From Chiua virens (lineage: Eukaryota > Basidiomycota > Agaricomycetes > Boletales > Boletaceae), in NCBI GenBank assembly GCA_019787685.1, contig JAHNUO010000023.1:372001-436000 (forward strand): DNA of 64,000 bases, read 5' to 3'. This document shows positions 1 through 11,627 of the stretch, in pieces. The notes under the pieces are model-generated. The model ran no database searches, was not told the origin of the DNA, and was given only the letters and a program-made list of their open reading frames with translations. The position numbers were made by a program, and so were the translations under genes. Positions within the stretch are counted from its first letter, which is position 1. Every line of letters begins with the position of its first letter.

Positions 1-1739
1 ATGCCGATGTCAAGGCGGAAAGTGGTCGTGTGACGGTGCAGCGGACGGGAGACCGTGCGTGCGTCGCAACTACATCGTGGACCAATCCAGTCCGCATTCG
101 CACTCGTCGATGGGTATGTTGGTTTCTCGCTACCGGTGATGTGGAAGAGGGGGCATAGCGAATGGCTTTATGCGGTCGAACGCGGGGTGTCACCGACACC
201 AGCATGAACCGACCTGGTTTTTTTTCGACCGACGTGTGACGCCCGAGAAAACACATTCTCCGCGGTCCGGCGCCGGATGCACCAGTCCGGGGAGGAACCG
301 TGAGCCGTCACACGTAGACGTTAGTCGTGCAGTGATGCGGAACGCTACCGGTTCCGCGTCCTGCGCTCGTGATAGGTATCTCGGCAAGGTAGGGCTCACA
401 CACCTAGAGAGGACGCGTTGAAGCCCCGTCTATCGATCCCGTGGAACCAGTCCAGACCGCGCGCTGTGGACGCTTGCGGGGTATCCTGGGTTCATGATAG
501 GTATTTCGGTTAGTCAGGTTCACGCTGAGAGAAGCTGCCTGTCGATATGCCTCTGTCCCCTTTGGCGCGCCGTCTGGGCATCGACGTGCCAGTGGAGCCA
601 CTCATCATGCATGCCAGAGCGATAAGACGGGGAGCACACAAGGTCATACCTGCTTATCTCGAGGATACGCAGGAGAAGCCCCAAACGTCCGTTGATGTGA
701 CGGTCAGCCCTCGTGGGCATGGCACGACGGTCCCAGGACATATAAAAAAGGCAACCATAAAAACCCGGGTCGACGGTTGGGGTACGGGAAGTCCGGCGAA
801 AACCACTCAAGACAGAAAATAAAATGTGTAAAATAAAACAGGAGGCGTCATCGGCGTTTGATAGGGGCTAAGACATGTGTCCGTGGCGGGCCGGCTCGTT
901 GGCGAAGGATGACTACGTATGTCCATGCGAGGGATCGCGGCTTGTAGTTATGCACAGGGACCATAAAGATCGACGGACGGTCGTTGGTAAACCGCCGGCG
1001 GCCAGAAACCGAAACTGTGGTCCAGGGGTGGATCGTTGCGCTGATAATGGGTGAGAAAGGGCACACACCGCCGCCAGAAAGAATTCGCGATGCCAGTGGG
1101 CTCAGCGCGAACTTGAGACCTCGGTGGGATTTAGGATTTTGACTTGTGATGTTGATACTATGACTGTGTTTCGACGCCTCGTGTACTGCCCGGCGCACAC
1201 GTCTCCGGACGCTCGAGGACATGGTCGGCGTGAAACGCGTGGGCGTGGCAATAACCCCACATGTGGATGGTTAGCCGAGCGAAAGGCACAGGCCCGACAC
1301 TCCGACGAGCGGGGGAGGGGGGTGAATGGTTAAGCCCTACTATAGACATAACACGGGGTGTCCTGCGATCTGTTCCAAGGATGGACCAAGGCTACATATG
1401 GAGAAGTTCGGGTTAGGGCTTCGGATTTCCCGCCGGAAGGATCTTTTGATGTTCTGATGGCGCCACGGGTCATTTGATGCGAGAACGAGAACTTACAGGG
1501 TATGTTGTGATCGACTGCTGCCTGGCACTTGCGTGCCCAGTACCACCACTTCGAATTCGAAACGTCGACGTCGGTCCAATGAAGACTAACCTAACTTTGG
1601 CTGCGAGATCGTTAGAGATAACATTTGAGTGCACCAGGAGAGACAAATTGTACCAGTATAGGAATCGTAACCAGCCGGATCGCTGCTAGCTACGACGACC
1701 GTCCCGTCCCGTCTTGGGTTCTGACAGCGAACACAGACA
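1..1739. other. Intergenic, no gene seen
   Basis: I find no convincing coding sequence here. The open frames are short, mostly antisense to one another and carry no recognisable motif. A weak direct repeat is visible around 360-410 and 480-530, sharing a core like TGATAGGTAT; it looks like an old degenerate duplication. The last 150 bases are the likely promoter and 5' leader of the downstream ADE8 gene. Confidence 0.5.
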
Positions 1740-2484
1740 ATGGCCACAGAGACACCAAACAATGTCCCCCTGCGCCGAATCGCCGTCCTCATCTCCGGTT
1801 CAGGTATGCCCCGTCCGTCCCCCTCGCCCTCGCTCACCCAGGCTAGGCACGAACCTCCAAGCGCTCATCGACGCCTGCAACACCCCACGCCTCCCCCACG
1901 CCCACATCGTCCTCGTCTTCTCCAACCGCAAAGCCGCATACGGGCTCACCCGCGCTCACACCGCCCCCCCGTCCATCCCGACGGGCTACCTCGCCCTCCA
2001 GCCCTTTTTGCGCGCTACCCCGGGTGCGACGCGCACCGAGTACGATCTCGCGGTGGCCAAGGCGGTCGTTGAGGCCCGTCCAGACATCCTCGTCCTCGCC
2101 GGGTGGATGCACATCGTCAGCGAGGCGTTTTTGGATGTGATGCGGGGTGCGCGGGGGCTGGACGACGCGTGCGTCGAACGGGCGATTCCGGTGATTAATA
2201 TACACCCGGCGTTACCGGGGCAGTTTGATGGCGCGAATGCGATGGAACGTGGGTTCGAGGCGTTCCAGCGGGGTGAGGTGGATCGGATTGGAGTGATGGT
2301 GCATCGCGTCATTGCAGAAGTCGACCGTGGTGCACCCGTGATTGTCAGAGAAGTCGAGGTGCACAAGGGGGAAGACTTAAAGAATGACTACGAGCCGAGG
2401 ATGCATCTGACAGAGTGGGAAATCATCGTCGAGGCCACCAAGATGGTGCTAGATGAGGTCAGGTCGCTCAGTGAAGATCACTGA
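1740..2484 (+). CDS. ADE8: Phosphoribosylglycinamide formyltransferase (GART)
   Basis: Transfers a formyl group from 10-formyltetrahydrofolate to glycinamide ribonucleotide, the third step of de novo purine synthesis, in the cytosol. Two exons, 1740-1803 and 1847-2484, split by a 43-bp GTATGC..TAG intron, give 233 residues, close to the roughly 215 of yeast Ade8. The N-terminal strand-loop IAVLISGSGTNLQALI binds the substrate phosphate and is rebuilt exactly across the intron. The catalytic Asn and His lie in VINIHPALPGQFDG, and the catalytic Asp in VDRGAPVI near residue 190. It is a stand-alone enzyme, as usual in fungi, not the trifunctional animal form. The start is the first ATG in frame with the glycine-rich loop; the next in-frame Met would remove it. 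Upstream is empty; the next clear gene is convergent. Confidence 0.93.
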
Positions 2485-2589
2485 ACTCTTCTGGATGGTA
2501 TTAGGTATGTTGGATAACAGTTATATTTGTACTTGAATATGTACTAACTCTATGATAGTGATATTTACCAGTGCCTTAAACTATTGCCA

Positions 2590-3700
2590 CAGTTGCTGCC
2601 GTGACGGGGATGGTGAAATTATATGAAGATAAACAAGGTCGATGTACTTTAAAACGGGAATCGCAAAGGACCAGCGTGCTCGTGGGTTGTTCGTGAATGA
2701 AGTTCATTGCTGCATGGGAAACGGTCAGCGAATCGAGCGATAACTGAAGGAGAGAAACATACCCAAACGGTACATCCCGAGCAGGTCCCAATGAGCGTGG
2801 TGCTCGGCGGCGGTGATGAGGTGGTGGTGCTAGCACAGTGGGATAGCGACTTGGCGGGTAACCGCAACTCTCCTCGGAGTGCGACTCTTCCTCCTCGGGC
2901 CAAAATCGTTCCATAATCTTTGAGCCGATGGCAGGCTGGTAACGACGAGCGTAAATTGGCACGCGGAGAGATACACGTCAAATCCCTTTCTCATATTTGA
3001 CGTCAAAACGACTCACTCTGATGTTCAGCGGCGTCTCTGGTGGTGAGTCAACAGCCACACATGCGCATGCCATGGACATTGGAACCATCACCTCCGGCAC
3101 TGGTGTGCAGGTCGAGGCGTCGGAAGAAGACGACGAGGAACGAGAGAAGATTGTCATGGAATGACGTTTTAAGGTGAGGCCAAAGGGAATGGAGGTCCTC
3201 TTTTTGATCAGAGGACGCATCGTGAGGGGGACCTTCAGCAGCGGGGACGAGCTGATGCGCGCCTTTAAGTCGTGCTGGAATGTCACGAGGCTAGAGGGCG
3301 TGACAAATGGAACAGGCGACGAAGGCATGCCGTTGTCAAGTGGCTTAGGAGAGGTAATGCGTGTGTCGCCTGGACATCCTCTCGAGCGAGTCTTATACCA
3401 GGTGATGGTGGTCCAAGCCATACTGTGGTGGACGTTGCACAGAATGTGGAGATGTGGAAGGGGAAAAGACAGACGGCACCTTCTGTGCTATAGTGGTGAA
3501 TTCGTGGCACGGCGCATCCGGAAGACGAACGAATGAGGAACTCGATGGACTGAACATGGATCGTTATGGCAATGTCTCCTGAGGACCCAAGTCTAGGCAA
3601 GTCGAATAAGGCTGTGATAGTGACCGCTCCAAGGTCTTGCTGCAATTTCCGAAGCAACGCGGCGTCCGGCGCTTCTGATTCATTTGTACAGCATTAACGG
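2590..3700 (-). pseudogene. Possible gene or remnant, unrecognised
   Basis: Minus-strand reading frames look coding but shift between frames. One stretch around 3560-3650 includes DLPRLGSSGDIAITIHV, another around 3180-3300 includes MRPLIKKRTSIPFGL, and a third at 2700-2960 includes GSKIMERFWPEEEES. They could be exons of one gene transcribed away from the SHLD2-like gene, with introns I could not place, or a decaying gene. A 120-residue plus-strand frame (3174-3536) overlaps the same region and is less protein-like. I recognise no family and propose no function. Confidence 0.25.
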
Positions 3701-3784
3701 AGGGCGTGCTGCGAAGGATCTGCCCATGGGATTTGACACTAAAGATGTCCGGTGCAGATGCTCTCCGGGTGGTGGCGTCCGCTG

Positions 3785-4791
3785 TCAGACGCCTAGTAGG
3801 CCGGCCATGTCTTCGAACCAGCGGACGAGGGCAGCGACCTTGCTTACCACGGCGTCGCTCTGACTTAAGCGAAGATCGGGGCGGAGCTTGTTGTCTTCAT
3901 GTGTGTAGGGCATCGTCCGATAACAGATCTCGGTGGTGGGTTTATTGTAGGGGGAAGCGGTCAATGTGACGGTCCCTGCGGTTTCCCAGGCCGCCATGAG
4001 GTCTATCAGTCATCAAACAAACGTGTATGAGAACATGTGATTCGGGAAAAAACCGAAAAGATAACGTGCTTTCGAAGTAGAGGATATCGCCTCGTTTCAG
4101 GGCTGGTGAGGGTCCAAAGCCACCCCAGGCCTCTGCGGTGTCCCTCCACGCGGTTAATTTACACACAAAACATTGCTCGTCGCCAAGGATAAGCTTCAAG
4201 ACAGATACCTCCTTGCCAGCATCGGGACCCTTCTTCACACGGACGGAATCGGGACCCTGAACTTCGAGAGCGGCGAGAAGGACGTTTACTTTACGAGATC
4301 CCCTTCCCGATTTGGCGGCTTGATAGAGTGAAGAGAGTGGCGTGACTTTGTGCAAACTGAATTGAAAGTTGGGAAAGCGAGCGATGGAGGAGGCGTCAGA
4401 GTACTCGATGGAGGAGCCTGTTTCCTGGGTTTCGTAGGTTCCGCGGGGGAGTGATCCGGAGGGTCGGAGGAAGGAGGGGGCACCGGTGGTGTTTTCAGCG
4501 GGCGTGGGGAGCCAAGTGAGGAAAGTGGAACCGTCTGCGTCTCATGATGCGTTGGTGGTGGATCCCGTGTAGACCGGAAGGGAGATACATACCGGGATGG
4601 TCGTCATCGTCACGATCTGAGTCGTCAAAGATGACATTCTGGTAGAGAAACGAGATGCGACGAGAGGCTGCGTCGAGTGTCGCGGGTAGGTAAGTCAATG
4701 GAGTCAACGAAGGTTGCCATACAAAATCGTTCGGATCCGCGTCGAAATCTGCAGTAGTCGGGGCACCAAGAAATACTCGAACGTGGACCAT
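3785..4791 (-). CDS. SHLD2-like OB-fold domain protein
   Basis: Three exons (4791-4593, 4534-4070, 4002-3785) give 293 residues. The middle and end resemble a family I recall from Agaricomycetes as carrying a shieldin-subunit-2-type first OB fold: LEVQGPDSVRVKKG, LKLILGDEQCFVCKLTAWR, then TASPYNKP..ICYRTMPY and RPDLRLSQSDAVV before a terminal helix. In animals shieldin protects broken DNA ends from resection; a role in fungal DNA repair is inference only. Intron 1 is GTATGT..CAG (58 bp). Intron 2 must use a GC donor (GCACGT..TAG): splicing there restores YFEN and keeps phase. A GTAAGC inside the last exon could be an alternative donor, but reading through gives a conserved-looking C-terminus and a clean TGA. 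It is head-to-head with the NIMA kinase, 96 bp apart, so the two may share a promoter. Confidence 0.6.
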
Positions 4792-4887
4792 CTTAGTAGT
4801 AGCTGGTTAGGTTCACACTGACGCGATCACGTGATTGATGCCAACATGTTCGAAGTCGCGAATTTCCATCTTGTCCAGTTCACTGAC

Positions 4888-7571
4888 ATGTCCGCTTTTC
4901 TTGATCTCTATGAACCGCTCGATATCATAGGTAATGGCTCATTTGGCATCATTCGCAAAGTTCGAAGAAAGTCGGACGGTTTGGTGTGTTCTCCCACTCT
5001 GCCACCCGGTATTTCACTGTGTCTCACCAGATGCCCGTGCTAGATATTCGCCAGAAAGGAGCTTAATTTCGAGCGTATGAGCGACCGTGATAGAAAGCAA
5101 ATAGTTTCTGAAGTGTATGTCTCCTTATTTATTTAACTATCTTCTCTCATGGCTCCCGTAGGAATATTCTCAAAGACCTAGACCATGAACACATCGTACG
5201 GTACCACGACAGATACGTCGACAGAGACGCAGGCATTCTATATATCATCATGGAGTACTGCGGCGGAGGCGACCTCTCAGGCATCATTAAACAAGCACAG
5301 AGACATAACAGAGCCGTCCCAGAAGATACCATTTGGAATTACTTCATGCAGATACTGTTGGCCTTGCAACATTGTCATCATCCACCCAGTCCCAGCCCCG
5401 ATGTAGAAAGACGTCCCCAGATTTTGCATCGTGATCTGAAACCTGACAATGGTGCGTGTCTCGTCCTGCTTTAAGATCCCGCTCATGTCTTGTCACGGCG
5501 CGTGTCCCATCTTCGTTACAGTGTTCCTTGATGAAAACAACTCTGTCAAACTCGGTGACTTTGGCTTGTCAAAGGCGCTTCCTCAAGCGAGCTTCGCTAA
5601 TACTTATGTCGGGGTGCGTCTCATCCTCTTTACCCTCTCGTCTGGCCTGAACACAAACCCATCAGACACCATACTACATGTCTCCAGAACTAATGCAAGA
5701 AAAAGCTTACGACTCAAAATCAGACATTTGGTCGCTCGGGTGTCTCATATACGAACTTTGCGCCCTCAAACCTCCTTTTCACGAGGCAAAGACCCATGCC
5801 GAACTGAGCATCCTTATAAGGTGAGATCGTCCAGACGCGCCTAAATTTGGTACCCTACATATTACGTCATAGAAACGGCCGCATACCACCATTGCCAAAA
5901 GGTTACAGCCAGACGCTGTCGAGTGTCATCAAGGCAATGTTAAACCTCAATGTCAGTCGATCTGTAGTCTTTCATCCGGATTCGTATCGATCGTCTTATC
6001 TTCGATGTAGCCTGCAATGAGACCCTCAGCTACACAACTTCTTCAACACGAGCGACTAGCGCTCATCACCAAAGTCGTCGAAGCGGAAAAAATGTTCGTC
6101 TCACCCTAACTTTTTGTGCAGTATCTTGGAACCGCTGAACCTTCACAGGCTTTCCACGGTGAAAACGCACAAATCCGTCGTCCTCGCCAAGGAACGCGAA
6201 ATATGTGCACGGGAAGCCGCGCTGATCGATCGAGAGGCAAAACTTAACGCCCTTGTGGTCGAAAAGGACGCAGAAATTCTGCATTTGCATACTATTATCT
6301 CGACAGCTCAGTCCCAGCTCGATGCGCGGACACGGGAAGCGGTGGTCAAACGCGAAGAGGAACTACGTGCGGCAATAAGGAAACGTGAAGAAGAAGTCGC
6401 CGCTGCGATGGCTAGACGTGAAGAGGAAATTCTCTCCGCGGTACGGCAACGCGAGCAAGAGATATTCGAAGCCTGGCGTGTGCGGGAGGAACAGATCAAA
6501 GCAGAGGCAGAAGCGTTAATTGCGGACAGGATGCAATGTTTAGCTGCGAGGGAGGCAGATTTGGAAGCAGAACAGCGCAGACTTGATGAGGTGCAGAAAG
6601 ATTTGGAAACGAAGTTGGCGGTGCTGTCTTCTCAGGAGGCCAAGGGTCGGAAGGAGAAAACACCCCTCGAGGAGGTCAAGAATCTGCTTGCACCTCTTAT
6701 CCAGATGACAGAGGACCATGGTCACATACGCGAAAAACGTACCACCAAACCCTGTTCAAACCTGGCGACACCAGTCAATCGCAATATCGTGAAGCTCGAG
6801 CAGGATTGTTTTCCTTCCGCCATGAAAGGTGTAATTCTCACGCAGACCGGTCAACCACTTGCAACACCTACCCCGGCTGAACTCGCCAACCTCTTTGTGA
6901 ACTCTCCCAAGGTTGGGCTCAATTTTGCGAAAATATTCGATTTCGAATTAGAGACCGAGGACGACGGAAGCGAGTCAGAAGAGGCAGTGTTGCCACCATC
7001 GCCTACGGTCCGAGAGCGGCCACCTTCAGAACAATCGAGTCACTCTTCCGGGTCGACAGGCGAGTCAACCTCGGGATCTGCACCTTCTGCGCCTCCGACG
7101 CGGATTCGGAAACCATCCATCCGAAGTTCCGCTCAAAAACCGACCGTGCGGCGCGCAAGCACTCTCCCTGCTTCCGCCTCGGATCCCACGGGACTCGCCT
7201 CTTCCTCTCGCGTGCGGGTGTCCAAGTCCATCAAGGCGAAATCGGCGGTGGAACCAGCTGCGTCGTCGGCAAAATCGTCTATTCCAACGCGTCCTGCCGA
7301 ATACGATCTCTCAGACGTGGAGAATCTTCCGAGTCCATTCCTCCGACGAGAGGAGCGCGGGCGGGCTCTTCCTTGTAGTGGCACCTTCAAGAAACGGCCG
7401 AGTACGGGCAACATGTTGAGGGCGGTTGCCGCGGCGAATTCGGCGGCAGTGGCTGCAGGGATGAAACCCGGGAGCAAGCTCAGCTCCAGGGGGTCGTCAT
7501 CGTCTCTCGGCGCGACAAATAAGAAGAAAGTATCGGCCGACGAGACAAGAAAGGTGCCATCACGATCGTGA
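4888..7571 (+). CDS. nimA: NIMA-related serine/threonine kinase
   Basis: Mitotic-entry kinase of the NIMA/Nek2/Kin3 family. Eight exons (4888-4983, 5044-5114, 5162-5451, 5522-5613, 5666-5820, 5873-5951, 6011-6093, 6149-7571) join in phase to 762 residues. The kinase domain has the glycine loop GNGSFG, the ATP lysine in FARKEL, the catalytic loop [16 protein letters not shown], and SPE in place of APE. After the domain comes a long Glu/Arg-rich coiled coil (about residues 290-480), the usual dimerisation region. A basic Ser/Pro-rich tail follows, with acidic and Ser-rich stretches that could act as degradation or localisation signals. I chose the ATG at 4888 ([11 protein letters not shown]) because it starts the domain at the usual distance; an upstream in-frame ATG at 4831 would add 19 residues. 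The divergent partner is the SHLD2-like gene. Confidence 0.92.
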
Positions 7572-8755
7572 ACCAGACGCGTTGTCCATTTGGTTTTCTG
7601 ATTTTCTTTGTCGAGTTTTTTTCTTTATGTTATGAACATTGAATACACTGCATATATATATTAATGTTCACAGGTGCATGTTTTTTTCGTCTATTGCATG
7701 TCATATGTAGGAAATGGATGGGAGCCATGCGTCGAGCTCGGGTGAATCACTTTTATTTTATGTGAGTATGTAACTTGAACCGAGGCTCAGCGACCATGAT
7801 CGATGCGACAGAATGGTGTATCACCGACAAAACGCTACCAAGTGTCCCAGGTAAGTTAACCGTGACCTGCGCCAAGACCTCCGAATCAGCTGAGTTCTGA
7901 GCAGTGGCAGGGTCCTGGCGTAACGACTGGAGTGCTAGTGGGTTCCACCTTCCCCCCTCTCCACTGCGCAGCTACATAGTACGGATCCAATCCATACCGA
8001 ATTCCATCTCGTTCGTCAGCTTGGGTTCTCGGCAGGTCGCTGTTGTTGTTGCCACGGACCCGAGCAAGTTTGTCAAGTAGCAAGTCATTCAATTATCCAA
8101 CTGCTCGGTGCTCGATCTGTCTTATAATATTGCATGATAGGGAAACGAACAGCTTGAACAGTTTATGTAACCCGGCGAGCTGTCTGTCACTCTCTGACGG
8201 AATTGCATCAAGTCGGTCCTATAGCTTCATAGCTCGACGATAATCGACGACGACAGGCTAATGGGATGGCGACTCTGAGGCTTTAGAGTCGGTTTACTTC
8301 TCCTACCTATTCCATTCGATTGGACCCTCGAAAACATCACATACCATGGAATGTCTTACTTCACTTCCTCTCTAGAACACCTTGATGCTAATGTTTTGGT
8401 TTCACGTACGATAATGCTTTTTACAATGCTTTGACTGCCATATAGTATCGTGACACTTACGGACAATATACCCTGTCACCCGGGCCGTGACTCTTGTACT
8501 CATTTAGTTGACCTTCTTTCATGCCAGTGGATACTGTGACTCTTGCAATTTCAAGGTTTCTGCCTCCGCAGCGGTTCCCCGATTAGGGTCGAGAAGCAGC
8601 AAATACATATATTAAATGATGAACCCTCATGCACATGTGGACTCGCAATTGCTTGGGTACGCCGATGCTGACAGGTGTCAACACCGAGCGAATATCGCAT
8701 AAAGATGGGTTTTTAGGTGGAATGGGAGTACCAACGGGCCGCGGCCAGTCTGAGG
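7572..8755. other. Intergenic with a small coding-like patch
   Basis: Follows the kinase stop; AT-rich 3' flank to about 7750. On the minus strand, about 8230-7886 reads as a coherent peptide (DRLDAIPSESDRQLAGLHKLF, then LLLDKLARVRGNN and YGLDPYYVAAQWRGGKVEP) but with in-frame stops between the parts. It may be a remnant or two exons of a small gene; I do not recognise it. The final 200 bp are the upstream region of acyltransferase copy 1. Confidence 0.3.
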
Positions 8756-10654
8756 ATGTCCAATTTTCCTCCCCTTCCTCCCCTTCCATCAGAGTGGGTC
8801 CTCGATGCCAATAGCAGCCCTCCCGTGTATACTCGGTCAGTCTCATCGCACATGTCAGCTTCTGACTAATCTCGCCAAACAGACCTATGGCAGGATCCGA
8901 GCTCATCATGCAGTCATTCTCAAATGGTTCCGACGGGCAAGTAGTCCCTTGTTTATCTCCGTGATAAATTTTTAACAGGATCTGTTCCCTAAGCAGAGCC
9001 GGCGAGTTCTGTACAGGGATCAACTTTACATCTTCGGTCCAGATAGAAGAGATGAGCGGTCGTGCTCGTCAAGCTGTGGACAAACTTCGGTATGATCACT
9101 TACATCGCCCTATCGTTTTCGTTGTACGACTCGAGGCCAATTTACGTTTCTCGACCCCCCAGCTTTGTTAGTCCTCTCATCGCCTGCACGATCCGGGGGG
9201 ATGTTGAACCCCCCCGATGGGTATATACGCCATCTGGTGATAGGGAGGCATGGCTCGATCTCGCGTTCGCCGTCGTAGAACAGGGTACATCACTCAACCC
9301 CATCCGAGTTTGTAACGCGCATGAACCTCACACGACTCCCGTATGTGGACGGAAGGGGCATGATCACCTATATCAGGGTCTACCTCCTCACAACCTCGAA
9401 TCAGAGGGACGACCACCGTATGGAATATGGTCTGTACTTTCATGCGTCTCACTGCATCCTGGACGGGGGTCCTGCACTGGATGGGCTGGACCTAATGTGC
9501 GCGTGGATGTCCGGCAAGGGTATGGAGGTCACGGTCACACCGCCGGAGGAGTGGAAGAACCTTCCGGTTGACCCGATTACCGCGACAGGAGGACCGTGTA
9601 AAGAATGGGACACGTCTGGCAGGCAACTCCTGCATTTTAGCAAGGCGCTGAGGGAACAGACGACGGTAGGTTTCAATCCGAGTCGTTCCGTACCGCTTTC
9701 AAGTTGTCTCTGCTTAGTGAGACTCATGACGTGTACCCATTCTCTAGCCTTGCATTACCCTGCCAACGCCATCTCGCTCACTGGATATGTCCGACCCGCC
9801 ATTCTCTCGTAGCATCGCTTTATCAGAGGCGGAGACAGCTGCAATCGTTGCACAGACGAAGAAGCTGGGTGTTTCCATGACGACTTTATTATATGCTGCA
9901 AACGCATTAGCACAGTTCAAGATGAATCCTACCCCAAGCAAGGTCGATTTTTTCCAGGATGATACCGCGTCAGTCACATGTGTCGAACATGTCTAGTCTG
10001 ACGCTGATCTCATGCTTGCCTTTCCAGCGTCGCGCTTGGACGTTATCTCAAACCGCCTGTGAACCCCAAGACGCATCTCGTGTCGCATATCACGTACATT
10101 CCGCTGCGCTTCCCAATGACGTGGCCACTGATGGAACATAGCGAGATGAAAAGACTCGTCAGGACGGCGAAGATGGTGCAATCACAACTCGACCACTATC
10201 TCGCCAATCCCTGTCTCTCTCAACTCACTGCCGTGATGGCAGCCATGCCACTCGACGAGGAAGAGATTGCCCGAACGATGAACAACGCATGGCGGTGTCG
10301 CGTGGTCAACCTGGGCTCGTTGGAGAAAAAGGTCACGATGGACCACGGAGAGATCGTCGTCGAGGGTGTGAACACGGGAAATCGACGGGAAAAAACAGTG
10401 TAAGGCGTTTGACCACGGATGTCACGGTCTCAACTTGCGTTTTTTAGGACGATCCATGTGTGGATGATGCACGCCAAGCTTCACTTTCAAGTCCAGGTGA
10501 GGGTTGTCTCGATGAGATGTGAGCCGTGCTAATCTGTCGCGGTTCGTTGTATCAGGGTGCCGCTGCTTGGGGTGAGGCGTGCTTGAACACAGTATTGGAG
10601 GAAACAGTGAGGATTGCGATGCTCGTCCTGGAAAACTGTGTCGCAAGACTTTGA
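8756..10654 (+). pseudogene. HXXXD acyltransferase, copy 1, frameshifted
   Basis: First member of a five-copy family in this window. Eight exons correspond one-to-one to the intact copies (8756-8835, 8883-8936, 8997-9089, 9163-9665, 9748-9968, 10028-10399, 10448-10496, 10556-10654). Exon 4 is 503 nt where copies 2 and 4 have 502. The extra base lies near 9303, where CCATCCGAG stands against CCAACCGAG, and it breaks the frame before the catalytic region. Everything after it is preserved in the shifted frame, including the HXXXD motif (HCILD) and the C-terminal exons. Exon 5 lacks 9 nt, an in-frame loss. It is therefore a young pseudogene, or an intact gene with a one-base sequence error. It sits about 9 kb from the other copies, beyond ESF1 and the transporter. 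Confidence 0.75.
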
Positions 10655-11627
10655 GTTTTGATAGGCCTAGTTGTTAAGCCAGAAGACAGTCTAGAGGGAA
10701 CAAGAGACTCATTCGTGGTCAAATGTGACTGATCAAGGTGTTCGTGCGAAAAATTCTATCTAGCATGTCGTATTAGTATAGTCTACGTAGTTATCTAGAC
10801 TCGTAATCGTTAGATTCCAACGCCAGTGTTGATCATATTGTGGATGAGATCGACAACCATCGCTGAGTCTGAGTAGTACCCCACGGGTGAACTATATGGC
10901 ATCACTAGTTATGGCTGGTGGTAATCATGCTTTCCACATCTGAGCCAGCTAGTAAGTCGGAACAACTACAGGAGAGTTGGTACAAAGGAACCCCTAGTAG
11001 GATGACGAGAGTGTCACACTAGTGACACTACGCCGATCCGACGATCAGCATCCCTCACAAAAGACTGTGCCTGGTACTCCTCATGCACGGTAGTACGCAT
11101 GACATCGAGTTCCCGGATACGTGAGAGGCGCCTGGGCCAAAGGCCGCACAGCTCGCACGCGCAGGTTGCAACATGCGGCGGGATTGAAGATCTGCGACCT
11201 CTCGTTTCCCCTTCGTGGAGACCTAACGAAATTTAAACTGGCCAAGTAATCTTGTAAATAAAACGCGACACTTACAGTGGTAAGGAGGACTTTGGCCTTC
11301 TAAGGCGGGTGATGAGATTGCGGAGGAGAGTCATCGGCTGACTGAGAAATTCGGAGTTTTCTGTCTGAATCCTGCACACCCTTCGTACCCTTCTAATTGA
11401 CAAGGGTCACGGTGGTAGAGTGATGACATGACTTCTCGAATGGAGGTTTCAGGGAGAGGGTTGGAGGACAGTGGTCACGGTGCAGTTAATGAAGACATGT
11501 ACGCTGAAGGTGTTTCGATCGTTGGAACAATCTTATATAAACGGAGCTGCCCTGGGATCCCCATGGATCTTGGAAGACTTAGTCACTACGTTAGTAAAGC
11601 AGAGCGACAATTTTATGACCATAATCC
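10655..11627. other. Intergenic, no gene seen
   Basis: Nothing convincing. A 107-residue plus-strand frame at 11428-11751 runs into the 3' end of ESF1 and has no motif. The region is the convergent 3' space between acyltransferase copy 1 and ESF1. Confidence 0.45.

Noticed and set aside
190..1349. Small overlapping frames on both strands in the first 1.4 kb
   Set aside because: No motif, no splice-consistent extension and no match to anything else in the window.
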